NCBI GenBank assembly: GCA_021797815.1
Contig: JAJZYZ010000020.1
Coordinates: 1-39,888, forward strand
Origin: Bacillota bacterium
GTDB lineage: Bacteria; Bacillota; Sulfobacillia; Sulfobacillales; JAIMBI01
Reading direction: 5' to 3'
Length of the DNA stretch: 39,888 bases
Shown here: piece by piece, positions 23,960-32,019 of the stretch
Position numbering within the stretch: position 1 is the stretch's first letter
Layout: each line of letters opens with the position of its first letter
Made by a program: the position numbers and the translations under genes
The notes under the pieces: model-generated
Seen by the model: only the letters and a program-made list of their open reading frames with translations
What the model was told of the DNA's origin: nothing
Database searches by the model: none

Positions 23960-25159
23960 CTACGGGTTCACCTGCACGGCTCGCCATGTTTTGCCGCCGT
24001 TGGTCGTTACCCACAGCGCGAAGTGACCGGGATGGTGTGCCGCCTGAGGAAGCGCGGCCAATACCGACCCGTAGGACCCGGAAAAGCTTATGCTCACAAA
24101 ACTCCACGGGGAGGGAAGGGTCCTCGTCACCTGCCAGGTCCTGCCGCCGGTGCTGCTGCGATATAGACTCCTCGCCGTGGCGACCCACAAGGTTTGCGGC
24201 CGGCTGGCGGCAAGCCGCCAGCTCGACGTTGTGCCCAGAGGGAGAAGCCCTCGGAGAGTCGCCGTATGCCAACCCGGTCCCGTCACGACGAAGATGGCGA
24301 GGCGATCATGCGGACCCGCGACCGGAGCCGGCACATACCCCAGCGAGTTGTCAACGAACAGGGGTGGGAAGGTCTCCATAACGGTGCCAGACCTCATGAC
24401 CCAAGAATGCGGGCCGTGCTTCGGTCCCTGGGCTGACACGGCGGTCCAGGTCGCGAGGCCGGCGGTAGAACGGTACAGATAGAAGGCGCCGCCCGTGGAC
24501 CCGCTCAGCCAGAGATGATGCCCCGGTCCCGCTTCGAGGCCCGACTTGTCGCCCCCGTACGGGATCGCCCTTCGGGGCGTGGAAGACAGGGCATTGCGGC
24601 TCTTGGCGGCCAGAGTCCACGAGGCGCCACGCGTCGTCGTGGCCCAAAGATCCACAGCTTCGGACCCCATCCCGGAAGCGGCGTCGATGATGGCAAGCGC
24701 CCACCACTGACCTCCTCGGCCGCTCACACCGTCGCCGTTCACTACACCTGTGGGGAGTGGCACCCGCTCCCAGTGACCGCCGCGGGCGACCCAGACACTC
24801 TTGCACCCGGCCACGCCCACGTCCGGCGGCAGACTCAGCAGGAAGCCGACCGAGGCACAAAAGGAGCGGACCGGCAGGACGATCCGCTGTTGCCGGCGGC
24901 CCTTTAAGATCGTCAGGTTGATGGCCCTCTGGTTCCAGGTAGCCAGGAAGGTCTTATCACCGACCTGCATGACACTGAGTGCCATGCCCTCCCCGGCGGC
25001 CGCCGCCAGAGTCGGGGGAGAATGCGTCGGCCGGACGCTGAGAGCGGCGCGAGGAAGAGCGCACCCGGCAAGGCCCAGCACTGCGATGCCCAAGAGACCC
25101 CACACGAGGAGAAGCCCCCGGCGGTGACGGCCGGCGTGGGGCGGTATCCTTGCCCGCAA
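23960..25159 (-). CDS. Secreted lipoprotein with Asp-box-like repeats
   Basis: A 399-residue exported lipoprotein: a basic N-terminus (HAGRHRR), a hydrophobic stretch and lipobox LGLAGC with Cys33. Further along, YRSTAGLATW, YRSSTGGRTW and TTNGGKTW resemble degenerate Asp-box blades, so a beta-propeller on the cell surface is likely. Translation starts at TTG (25159), preceded by GAGGTG about 10 nt upstream. It is convergent with the superoxide dismutase gene and has no operon partner. Function is unknown; a sortilin-like or YCF48-like scaffold is possible. Confidence 0.75.
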   Translation of the reverse strand: MRARIPPHAGRHRRGLLLVWGLLGIAVLGLAGCALPRAALSVRPTHSPPTLAAAAGEGMALSVMQVGDKTFLATWNQRAINLTILKGRRQQRIVLPVRSFCASVGFLLSLPPDVGVAGCKSVWVARGGHWERVPLPTGVVNGDGVSGRGGQWWALAIIDAASGMGSEAVDLWATTTRGASWTLAAKSRNALSSTPRRAIPYGGDKSGLEAGPGHHLWLSGSTGGAFYLYRSTAGLATWTAVSAQGPKHGPHSWVMRSGTVMETFPPLFVDNSLGYVPAPVAGPHDRLAIFVVTGPGWHTATLRGLLPLGTTSSWRLAASRPQTLWVATARSLYRSSTGGRTWQVTRTLPSPWSFVSISFSGSYGSVLAALPQAAHHPGHFALWVTTNGGKTWRAVQVNP

Positions 25160-25584
25160 GATCTAGACACCTCTGTCACCCGGAACGCCCTTTGGACCCG
25201 GCAGGTTTCGGCCGACAGCGGGGCTCGGCATCCGATGTCCCTGGCCGCATCGTATGGCCTCAAAGGCGTAAGGGACTCCCGCGCCAACATCGGCCATGGG
25301 CGAGCGTCTCCGCTCGCTCTCCGGAAGCCCCGTCGGGGGCAGCGAGAAAGGGACACGCCTCGCGCCGCGACTGGCTGGCCCCGGCCCGTGCCCGCCTCCC
25401 ATGACCGTGCGTTCGGTCCCTAAAGCTCTGACGCGGCGTTCAAGAGAGGCGCCAGCGGATGGCCGCGAACACGACGTGCGGGGGCACGCCGACATGATCC
25501 CGCTCCGGCAGATGGGCGAGGGTGAGGGTGCGCTGGAGGACTTCTCGAAAAGGGCCACCGGTGCCAGTCATTGGGGGCAGACCT
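25160..25584. other. Intergenic region without a confident gene
   Basis: Several frames are open here, but none has a Shine-Dalgarno and protein-like composition together. One minus-strand frame ends at 25440 and reads through part of the next gene; I regard it as a GC-rich shadow. The lipoprotein promoter must lie near 25170-25260, yet I see no convincing hexamers or terminator. Confidence 0.45.
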
Positions 25585-26274
25585 TCAGCGGAGCGACTCC
25601 ACCAGCTGCCACACGGGGTCATCATCGTCCGGCGATCGCACGGTCTCCGTGAGAGCCTGTACCGCCGCCCGGCGCATGCTGCGGGTATAGAAGAAGAATA
25701 CTTCGGAGCCTTCCATGCGGGCAGCCGGCGTCCCGGACCCATCTGCCGAGTCTTCGAATCCCTCCACCGGGACCACAGTCCGCTCCTCTGCCGGCGCGAC
25801 CCCGGCGGCGAGCGCCTCCTCGGCGGCGTGAAGGCTCGGTGGCAGCTCCTCTCCGTCGTCGCCGGCAGCACGCCACACGGAGGCAAACGAAAAGGCGGAC
25901 AGCACCGTCCGGAGTTCTTCGGTGCGCTCTTCCCACACCGAGGCAATCAGCTCGTCCAGGATCGCCTCGTTGGCACCCGCGAAGGGAAGACCTTCAGGCA
26001 GGCGGTGGGCGGCCGCGTGACGCAAGTTGTCGCGAAAAAGCCTGTGGTGCCGGTCCCAGGCAAAGGTGGCCTCCGGCGGCTGCAGAACGGGCCGGTCCCG
26101 ATACGGGCGAAGTGTCCAGCCGAGGTTCAGAAGCTGCGCCCGGTCGTCATCCGACACGGCGCCCAGCGGCAGGTGCGCGTAGAGCAAACCCTCCGCTATA
26201 TGCTCGCGGTCGATGAGGAGCCGGAGTTCCGGCGCCATACCCTCATTCATGTGCACGAGCAAGCTCACCCCCAT
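25585..26274 (-). CDS. Hypothetical protein, acidic tail region
   Basis: A 229-residue soluble protein of no recognised family. The first 130 residues are mixed alpha/beta with many histidines (DRHHRLFRDNLRHAAAHRL); residues 130-195 are acidic, low-complexity and probably disordered (GDDGEELPP, AEERTVVPVEGFEDSADG); the end is helical. The ATG at 26274 lies only about 10 nt from the expected transcription start of a strong TATAAT promoter, with AGGA before it, so it may be nearly leaderless. In-frame GTG and ATG codons at codons 3, 7, 9 and 13 leave the exact start open. Confidence 0.65.
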   Translation of the reverse strand: MGVSLLVHMNEGMAPELRLLIDREHIAEGLLYAHLPLGAVSDDDRAQLLNLGWTLRPYRDRPVLQPPEATFAWDRHHRLFRDNLRHAAAHRLPEGLPFAGANEAILDELIASVWEERTEELRTVLSAFSFASVWRAAGDDGEELPPSLHAAEEALAAGVAPAEERTVVPVEGFEDSADGSGTPAARMEGSEVFFFYTRSMRRAAVQALTETVRSPDDDDPVWQLVESLR

Positions 26275-26290
26275 GTCCTGGACTGACCGT

Positions 26291-26319
26291 ATTATACTGC
26301 GATGCTTTCGCGGTCATAA
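26291..26319 (-). promoter_or_regulatory. Promoter of the hypothetical gene, overlapping the EamA stop codon
   Basis: On the minus strand, TTATGA (26314-26319) is followed by 17 nt and a perfect TATAAT (26291-26296). The TGA within the -35 hexamer is the stop codon of the upstream EamA-type gene. The -35 matches only 3 of 6, but the -10 and spacing are ideal. Confidence 0.65.
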
Positions 26320-27285
26320 GCGACCCGCCAGGGAGGCTGGCGGATGGCTCCCGGACCGGCCCCTGTCTTGCGGGAGAGACGCACGGCGGACCGTGCCCGC
26401 CATCAGCAGCACTCCTGCGGCGATGCCCGCGCCGCCGGTCCACTCAAGTGGACTGAGCCGGAGGTGGAGCCACAGAACGCTGGCCACCGCCGCCGCCAGC
26501 GGTTCCGCCGCCGACAGGATGGTGGCGAATGTGGGCGAGAGGCGATTTAAGGCGCCCAGATAAAGCGGAAAGGGCAGAAGGGTGCCAAAGAAGATGACGA
26601 AAGCGACAAGCTCGAGGCCCGGCAGGTCCAGGTGGGCGGGCAGGAAGGGGCGACCGCTGGCGGCCAGGCCCACGGTGAGGGCGAGTCCACCGAGGAGAAG
26701 CCCCCACGCCACCACCGGCAGGGCGCCATAGGCTCTTAGGAGCTTGACCGGATAGAGCGAGTAAAACGCCAGGGCCAAGGCCGAGAGGAGCCCGAATGTG
26801 AGGGCCAGCGGGGTGAGCGCCAGGTGGATGAACGACCCTCCGGTGACCAGAAGCGCGGTTCCCACCAGGGTCAGGAGCAGGGCCGCCACGGTCCGGGAGG
26901 CAGGAAGGGTGCGGCTCTGTAGGGCCACATACACGACTACCATGGCCGGCGCCAGATATTGGAGCAGGGTGGCGGTCGCCGCGTTGGAGGCGGCAATCGC
27001 CAGGAGATAGGTGTACTGCACGACCAGGAGCCCCAAAACCGCAAAGATGACAAGCGCGGCGAACGAATCCCGCAGCGGCGCCCAGATGACAGGAATCCCG
27101 CGCCGGAGGGCCAGGGCGGTCAGGAGGACGAAGCCCGACACCGTCATGCGGATGGCGACGAGGCCTCCCGGACTCACATGGTGGCGGGCGAAGAGAGCGC
27201 TGGCGGCCGTTCCGGACAGGCCCCACAGGACGGCGCCCAGGACCACCGCGGCCACGTTCCACCCGTGTCGGTCCGTCGCGAGCAC
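26314..27285 (-). CDS. EamA/DMT-family transporter
   Basis: A 323-residue inner-membrane protein with about ten hydrophobic helices arranged as two EamA repeats (about 10-140 and 155-300). This superfamily exports or imports amino acids, nucleotide sugars and other small metabolites. The second repeat contains the typical NRLSPTFATILSAAEPLAAAV stretch, and the C-terminus is basic and cytoplasmic. The GTG at 27285 is the only start far enough upstream of helix 1, but GGAGGTG directly abuts or includes it, leaving unusual spacing, so the start is less sure than the frame. It is divergent from menB. The substrate is unknown. Confidence 0.88.
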   Translation of the reverse strand: MLATDRHGWNVAAVVLGAVLWGLSGTAASALFARHHVSPGGLVAIRMTVSGFVLLTALALRRGIPVIWAPLRDSFAALVIFAVLGLLVVQYTYLLAIAASNAATATLLQYLAPAMVVVYVALQSRTLPASRTVAALLLTLVGTALLVTGGSFIHLALTPLALTFGLLSALALAFYSLYPVKLLRAYGALPVVAWGLLLGGLALTVGLAASGRPFLPAHLDLPGLELVAFVIFFGTLLPFPLYLGALNRLSPTFATILSAAEPLAAAVASVLWLHLRLSPLEWTGGAGIAAGVLLMAGTVRRASLPQDRGRSGSHPPASLAGRL

Positions 27286-27408
27286 CTCCAGGATCTTGTC
27301 CCTATGATATCCGCCCCGCTGCTTCGGCCGCCGGCGCTCGTTTGACTTTCCCGACGCTGAAGAGGAAACATAAAGGTGAACCGCGGTTCAGTGAGGAGGG
27401 ATTTACTG

Positions 27409-28230
27409 ATGAAATGGGATCCGGTTGAAGGCGCGCCCGCGTACGAGGACATTTTGTTCGAGCGTCAGGGGGCCATCGCCAAGATCACCATTAATCGCCC
27501 TGAAGTCCGCAACGCCTTTCGGCCCACCACTTTGTTCGAGCTGCAAGACGCGTTCTCCCGCTTTCACGAGGCACCGGACCTCGGCGTCGCCATCCTGACG
27601 GGCATGGGCGATAAAGCGTTTTGTTCAGGCGGCGACCAGCGTATTCGCGGGGACGCCGGATATGTGGGGAGCGATGGGGTCCCCCGCCTTAATGTCCTCG
27701 ACCTGCAGCGGCAGATCCGCCAGCTGCCGAAGCCTGTCATTGCCATGGTGGCCGGCTATGCCATCGGGGGCGGCCATGTGCTGCACATGGTGTGCGATCT
27801 CACGATTGCCGCCGACAACGCCCGCTTCGGGCAGACGGGCCCCAAGGTGGGAAGTTTCGACGGCGGTTACGGGGTGGCTCTCATGGCCCGCATGGTGGGG
27901 CTCAAGAAGGCCAAGGAGATCTGGTTTCTCTGCCGACAGTACGATGCCGAGGAAGCCCGCCAGATGGGGCTCGTGAACACCGTAGTCCCGCTGGCCCGGC
28001 TGGAGGAAGAGACGGTGGAGTGGTGCCAGGAAATCCTGGCCAAAAGTCCGCTCGCCATTCGCTTTCTCAAGATGGCGTTCAACGCGGACATCGACGGCGC
28101 CACCGGCTTGCAGATGCTGGCCGGCGATATGACCATGCTGTACTACATGACTCCGGAAGCGCAGGAAGGGAAAAACGCCTACCTCGAAAAGCGTTCCCCG
28201 GACTGGACCCGCTTTGAGCGCCTGCCCTAG
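27409..28230 (+). CDS. menB: 1,4-dihydroxy-2-naphthoyl-CoA synthase
   Basis: A 273-residue crotonase-fold enzyme that closes the naphthoquinone ring from o-succinylbenzoyl-CoA in menaquinone synthesis. MenB-specific features are SGGDQR near residue 85, the oxyanion loop [27 protein letters not shown], and the C-terminal [18 protein letters not shown] and EKRSPDW. The ATG at 27409 follows GAGGAGGG with 8 nt spacing; the frame extends 11 codons further. TTGACT at 27342-27347 is a possible -35, but no good -10 matches it. It heads the men cluster; menE starts 8 nt after its stop. Confidence 0.96.
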   Translation: MKWDPVEGAPAYEDILFERQGAIAKITINRPEVRNAFRPTTLFELQDAFSRFHEAPDLGVAILTGMGDKAFCSGGDQRIRGDAGYVGSDGVPRLNVLDLQRQIRQLPKPVIAMVAGYAIGGGHVLHMVCDLTIAADNARFGQTGPKVGSFDGGYGVALMARMVGLKKAKEIWFLCRQYDAEEARQMGLVNTVVPLARLEEETVEWCQEILAKSPLAIRFLKMAFNADIDGATGLQMLAGDMTMLYYMTPEAQEGKNAYLEKRSPDWTRFERLP

Positions 28231-28237
28231 TTCCAAC

Positions 28238-29719
28238 ATGGCGGGCGGACGGCCGTTCGGCGGCGAGTGGGACTGGGCGCGGAACGCCGCCCGCCTGTAC
28301 ACCCGTCGTCCCTTTCTGGAAATGGACGGCCAGGTCTTCACGTTTGAGGAATGGTCCCGGCGGATAGACCGGGTGGCCGGGTTTCTCGCGGCCGAGGGGC
28401 TGACGCCCGGAGATCGTGCGGCCGTGCTGCTTCCAAGCGGCGTGCAGGCGGCTGAACTGGTGTTTGCCGCCATCCGGGCGGGCATCGTGCTGGTGCCGGT
28501 CAACACGCGCCTGCGCCCTGCTGAAGTGGAGCGGCTCCTGTCGGACGCCGATCCGCGGGTGGTGATTGCCGCCGAGGCGTTTTCGGATAGACTTTCCGGA
28601 CGCGGCCTCCGTGCGCGGGTGGTGGCGCTCCCTGCATTCGTCCTCGGGCAAGATGACGATCCTCTTCTCGGGGACGCGGCCCGGTCATCGTTTGAGCCGG
28701 GGCCGGGGCAGGTCCAGAGCCTCATCTACACCTCCGGGACCACCGGCTCCCCCAAAGGAGCGGTGCTGACACTTGGCCAGCATTGGTGGAACGCCGTCGG
28801 ATCTTTTCTCCGCCTCGGGCATGATCCGCGGGATACGTGGCTCCTGTGTCTGCCGCTGTTCCATGTGGGAGGCCAGGCCATCCTGCTCCGGGCCGCCATC
28901 GGGGGCAACCGGGTGATGCTGGAGCCGCGTTTTGACGCCGGTCGGGTGGCGCGCTCGCTGAGCTTGGGCGAGGCGACCCTGGTGTCGTTGGTGCCGACCA
29001 TGCTGCAACGGGTGCTGGATGCGGCCGTGGAGCCGTTCTCGCCCCGCGTCCGCGTCGTTCTTGTGGGAGGGGCGGCGGTGGCGCCGGCGCTTCTCGCACG
29101 CGGCCGCGAGGCCGGGCTCCCGCTGGTGCCGACGTACGGCATGACCGAGACGGGATCGCAGATGGCGACGGTCGACCCCCTGGACGGCAATCCCGACGCG
29201 GGCGCGCGTCCGCTGTACGCGGCCGACATCGACATCTTTCAACCGGATGCGGACGGAGTGGGCGAGATCCGGGTGCGTGGTCCCCAGGTGTCGCCCGGCT
29301 ACTGGGCGGGGGGACAGCTGCGCGAAGAGACGGACTGGCTCTACACGGGGGACCTGGGGCAGCTTGATGAGGAGGGACGGCTCCGCGTCATGGACCGGCG
29401 GGACGACCTTATCGTGTCCGGGGGGGAGAACGTGTATCCGGCCGAAGTGGAGGCCGCGCTGCTGCAGGACCCGCGCATCGCGCGGGCCGCCGTGGTGCCG
29501 GTGCCCGACCCCGAATGGGGTCAGGTGCCGGCCGCGGCCGTGGTCCTGGCCGTCGGGGCGGTCGTCGATGCTGAGGAGTTGTCGTCGGCGCTGCGCACGC
29601 GCCTGGCGGGCTTCAAGGTTCCCCGATTCTGGAAGGTGGTGCCGGAGCTTCCGGAGACCGCCAACGGCAAGGTTCTCCGCCGGAATGTGCAAGGCTGGTT
29701 CCGGGAGGCGGGTATGTGA
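28238..29719 (+). CDS. menE: o-Succinylbenzoate-CoA ligase
   Basis: A 493-residue acyl-CoA synthetase of the ANL superfamily that activates o-succinylbenzoate with ATP and CoA. Landmarks are the P-loop-like YTSGTTGSPKGA (near 175), YGMTETGSQM (near 305), YTGDLGQLDEEGRLRV and DRRDDLIVSGGENVYP, and the C-terminal catalytic lysine in ETANGKVLRR. The ATG at 28238 gives the family N-terminus; a TTG at 28214 would overlap menB. No strong Shine-Dalgarno is visible, so coupling to menB is likely. MenE is assigned mainly because of its neighbours; by sequence alone it could be another acyl-CoA ligase. Confidence 0.92.
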   Translation: MAGGRPFGGEWDWARNAARLYTRRPFLEMDGQVFTFEEWSRRIDRVAGFLAAEGLTPGDRAAVLLPSGVQAAELVFAAIRAGIVLVPVNTRLRPAEVERLLSDADPRVVIAAEAFSDRLSGRGLRARVVALPAFVLGQDDDPLLGDAARSSFEPGPGQVQSLIYTSGTTGSPKGAVLTLGQHWWNAVGSFLRLGHDPRDTWLLCLPLFHVGGQAILLRAAIGGNRVMLEPRFDAGRVARSLSLGEATLVSLVPTMLQRVLDAAVEPFSPRVRVVLVGGAAVAPALLARGREAGLPLVPTYGMTETGSQMATVDPLDGNPDAGARPLYAADIDIFQPDADGVGEIRVRGPQVSPGYWAGGQLREETDWLYTGDLGQLDEEGRLRVMDRRDDLIVSGGENVYPAEVEAALLQDPRIARAAVVPVPDPEWGQVPAAAVVLAVGAVVDAEELSSALRTRLAGFKVPRFWKVVPELPETANGKVLRRNVQGWFREAGM

Positions 29720-30588
29720 ACCTTCGCGAGTGGTGGACGCTTGCCCGCCCGCCGACCCTCCCAGCCTCGGTCGTGCCGGTCGCCGTGGGAACGGCGGCCG
29801 CGGCGGCGTCCGGATCGATCAACCTGGGCGCGGCGGCGGTGATGGCTCTCGTGGCGGTCCTGCTTCAGATTGCCACCAACATGGCCAACGAATACGCCGA
29901 TTTCCGGCGCGGACTGGACGCGCCGGACTCGGTCGGCATCGCGGGCTCATTGGTGCACGGGCGGATGGAGCCCGGGGCCGTCAGGGGCTGGGCCCTTATG
30001 AGCTACGGGATCGCCTTTGTCCTCGGTCTCGTGCTGGTGGTCATTCGGGGACCGGTCATGCTGGTCATGGGGGTGGCCGGGATCCTGGCCGGCTACTTTT
30101 ACAACGCGGGACCGCGGCCGCTCTCGGCCACGGCTCTGGGAGAAGCGGCCGTGTTTCTCATCATGGGACCGATCGAGGTGGCGGCCAGCGAGATTGCGGC
30201 CGGCGGGCGCGTGACCGGGGCCGGCATCTTCGCATCTTTTACAGTCGGGGTGATGGTGGCGGCGATCCTGCTGGCCAACAATATCCGTGACCGGGTCAAG
30301 GACGCCGAAGGCGGACGGCACACGCTTGCCATCCGGCTCGGGCCGCGGCGCGGCGGCCAGATGCTTTCGGTTCTGGTGGTGCTGGGGACGCTGTGGCCGG
30401 TCGCGGCGGCGGCGTCTGGCCTGCTGCCTCTCGCCGCCGGCCTCCCGGTCCTGGTCCTGCCATGGGGGCTCGGACAGATCCGGCGCCTGCAGGACGGGGG
30501 CCTGGCCCGCGGCGTCTTGGTGATGGGCCGCATCCATCTGGTGGCGGGGCTGCTGTTGGCGGCCGGGCTGGCGCTTGGCCGGGTGTGA
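29716..30588 (+). CDS. menA: 1,4-dihydroxy-2-naphthoate prenyltransferase
   Basis: A 290-residue integral membrane prenyltransferase of the UbiA family that attaches the isoprenoid chain to dihydroxynaphthoate with loss of CO2. About eight membrane helices are visible. The first diphosphate-binding motif is NMANEYADFRRGLD (near residues 55-70, in place of the more common NDYFDYKRG), and the second is NNIRDRVKDAEGGRHTLAIRLG (near 193), a MenA hallmark. The GTG start at 29716 overlaps the menE stop (GTGA), so translation is coupled. The chain length cannot be predicted. Confidence 0.94.
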   Translation: MNLREWWTLARPPTLPASVVPVAVGTAAAAASGSINLGAAAVMALVAVLLQIATNMANEYADFRRGLDAPDSVGIAGSLVHGRMEPGAVRGWALMSYGIAFVLGLVLVVIRGPVMLVMGVAGILAGYFYNAGPRPLSATALGEAAVFLIMGPIEVAASEIAAGGRVTGAGIFASFTVGVMVAAILLANNIRDRVKDAEGGRHTLAIRLGPRRGGQMLSVLVVLGTLWPVAAAASGLLPLAAGLPVLVLPWGLGQIRRLQDGGLARGVLVMGRIHLVAGLLLAAGLALGRV

Positions 30589-30612
30589 GGGGAGCCCCTG
30601 TGGCAGGTCCCC
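30589..30612 (+). promoter_or_regulatory. Hairpin between menA and menF
   Basis: Immediately after the menA stop, GGGGA (30589-30593) pairs with TCCCC (30608-30612), with an inner CCTG/CAGG stem (30597-30600, 30604-30607) and a 3-nt loop. It has no T-run. It may partly uncouple menFDH expression from menBEA or mark an RNA processing point. Confidence 0.35.
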
Positions 30613-30661
30613 GGACGTGATGTAAAAATTTCAGGGCGTCAGAGGAATCGGAGGCGGAACG

Positions 30662-32002
30662 ATGTCAGGACCGGCCGTGGGCACGATTCGAGAGTGGATG
30701 CAAGACGTGCTGGAAACCGGTGTGCGGGTGCTGCACCGACGGAGGCGGGAGATGTGGTGGGGAGGAACCATCAGCGTGCCCGAGAGCGAGGCGCCACGCC
30801 CGGCCCGCCCCGAAGACGTCCCCTGGCACTTTGCCGGTCCGGAAGGGGAAGCATACGGCATCGGCGAGGCGGCCCGTTTCGCTTTCGAACGGGCGCCGGT
30901 CCTCGGATCCATGGCCACTGCCGCCCGCGAACTCGGCCGTGAGCGGGACCTGCCCGAAGGCGCGCGGCTCGGCGGCGGGACCGCCTTTTTGAGTCGGACC
31001 CCGGGCGGGGCCTGGCGCGGTTTCCCGGCCGGGCAGCTGGTGCTGCCGGTGTTGACGGTGGAAAGGCCGGGTGACGGAACGGCGCGCGTGCATCTGGCCG
31101 CCAACCTGAAGCCGGAGGCACCGGTGCGGCGTCTCTATCACCTCCTTCTCCCGCCCGACGCAGAGGCGCCGCCATCCCCGCCGGCTCCCGAGGCGCGCCT
31201 GGTGGACGTGCAGTTTCGCACCGCACCAGCCCGGTTTCGGGAGCTGGTGCGAGAAGCCCTGGTCTTTATCGAGCAGGGGCGATTCGAGAAGGTAGTGCTG
31301 GCCCGGAGCGTGGAGCTGCGCCTTGAGGAAGCAATGGCGGCGGAGCGCCTCTTTGACGCGCTGGCGCCGGACGCGGAGCGGGCGGAGAGATTTTTCGTGC
31401 GGTGCGGGGCGGGCGTGCTGGTGGGCGCGAGCCCCGAGCTGCTCGCACGGGTTCGGGATGGGCGGGTAACGAGCGCCAGCCTCGCCGGCACGGCGGAGCG
31501 GGGAAGCGACCCCGATCTGCTGCTGCGCAATCCGAAGGAGCGGAGGGAACACGAATGGGTGCGGCGGTTTCTGGCCGATGCGCTGGGAGAGGTGGCCGAC
31601 CGTGTGGACATTCCGGACGTGCCGGTGGTGCAGGAGGCGGGGCCGGTGCAGCACCTCTACACGCCCGCCGGCGGTCAGCTGAAGGACGGGCTCGACATCT
31701 GGGATGTGCTGCAGGCCCTCCATCCCACCCCGGCCGTCGGCGGCTTTCCGCGCGAGACAGCCGTGAGCTTCATCCGCGACCGGGAGGGGTTTGACCGCGG
31801 CTGGTATGCCGGCGTGGTGGGATCCGTGTCACTGGGCGGCGCGGGCGCTTTTCACGTCGCCCTGCGCTCAGGCCTGGTGCGCGGACCCAGCGTGGTGCTG
31901 TACGGGGGCGCCGGCGTGGTGAGCGGCTCCGAGCCCGAGCACGAGCTGATGGAGACAGGCTGGAAGTGCCTGCCCATGCTGCGCGCCCTGGCGCGGGCCT
32001 GA
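30662..32002 (+). CDS. menF: Isochorismate synthase
   Basis: A 446-residue chorismate-binding enzyme that converts chorismate to isochorismate, the entry to menaquinone. The C-terminal 260 residues carry the family signatures: KVVLARSVEL, GASPELLARV, SLAGTAERG, LLRNPKERREHEWV, LHPTPAVGGFPRETA and DRGWYAGVVG. The N-terminal 190 residues form the usual long beta lobe. The ATG at 30662 has GGAGG 8-9 nt upstream. It starts after a 73-nt gap from menA. Its stop is 17 nt before the menD start, so menF, menD and menH are tightly linked. Salicylate or siderophore genes are absent, favouring the menaquinone role. Confidence 0.95.
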   Translation: MSGPAVGTIREWMQDVLETGVRVLHRRRREMWWGGTISVPESEAPRPARPEDVPWHFAGPEGEAYGIGEAARFAFERAPVLGSMATAARELGRERDLPEGARLGGGTAFLSRTPGGAWRGFPAGQLVLPVLTVERPGDGTARVHLAANLKPEAPVRRLYHLLLPPDAEAPPSPPAPEARLVDVQFRTAPARFRELVREALVFIEQGRFEKVVLARSVELRLEEAMAAERLFDALAPDAERAERFFVRCGAGVLVGASPELLARVRDGRVTSASLAGTAERGSDPDLLLRNPKERREHEWVRRFLADALGEVADRVDIPDVPVVQEAGPVQHLYTPAGGQLKDGLDIWDVLQALHPTPAVGGFPRETAVSFIRDREGFDRGWYAGVVGSVSLGGAGAFHVALRSGLVRGPSVVLYGGAGVVSGSEPEHELMETGWKCLPMLRALARA

Positions 32003-32019
32003 AGGTGAAGGCAAAGGCG

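Noticed and set aside
25440-25946. A minus-strand frame that continues beyond the 229-residue protein, suggesting a frameshift
   Set aside because: The tail looks somewhat protein-like, but most of the frame is Arg/Ser/Pro-biased, and no homologous domain spans the junction.
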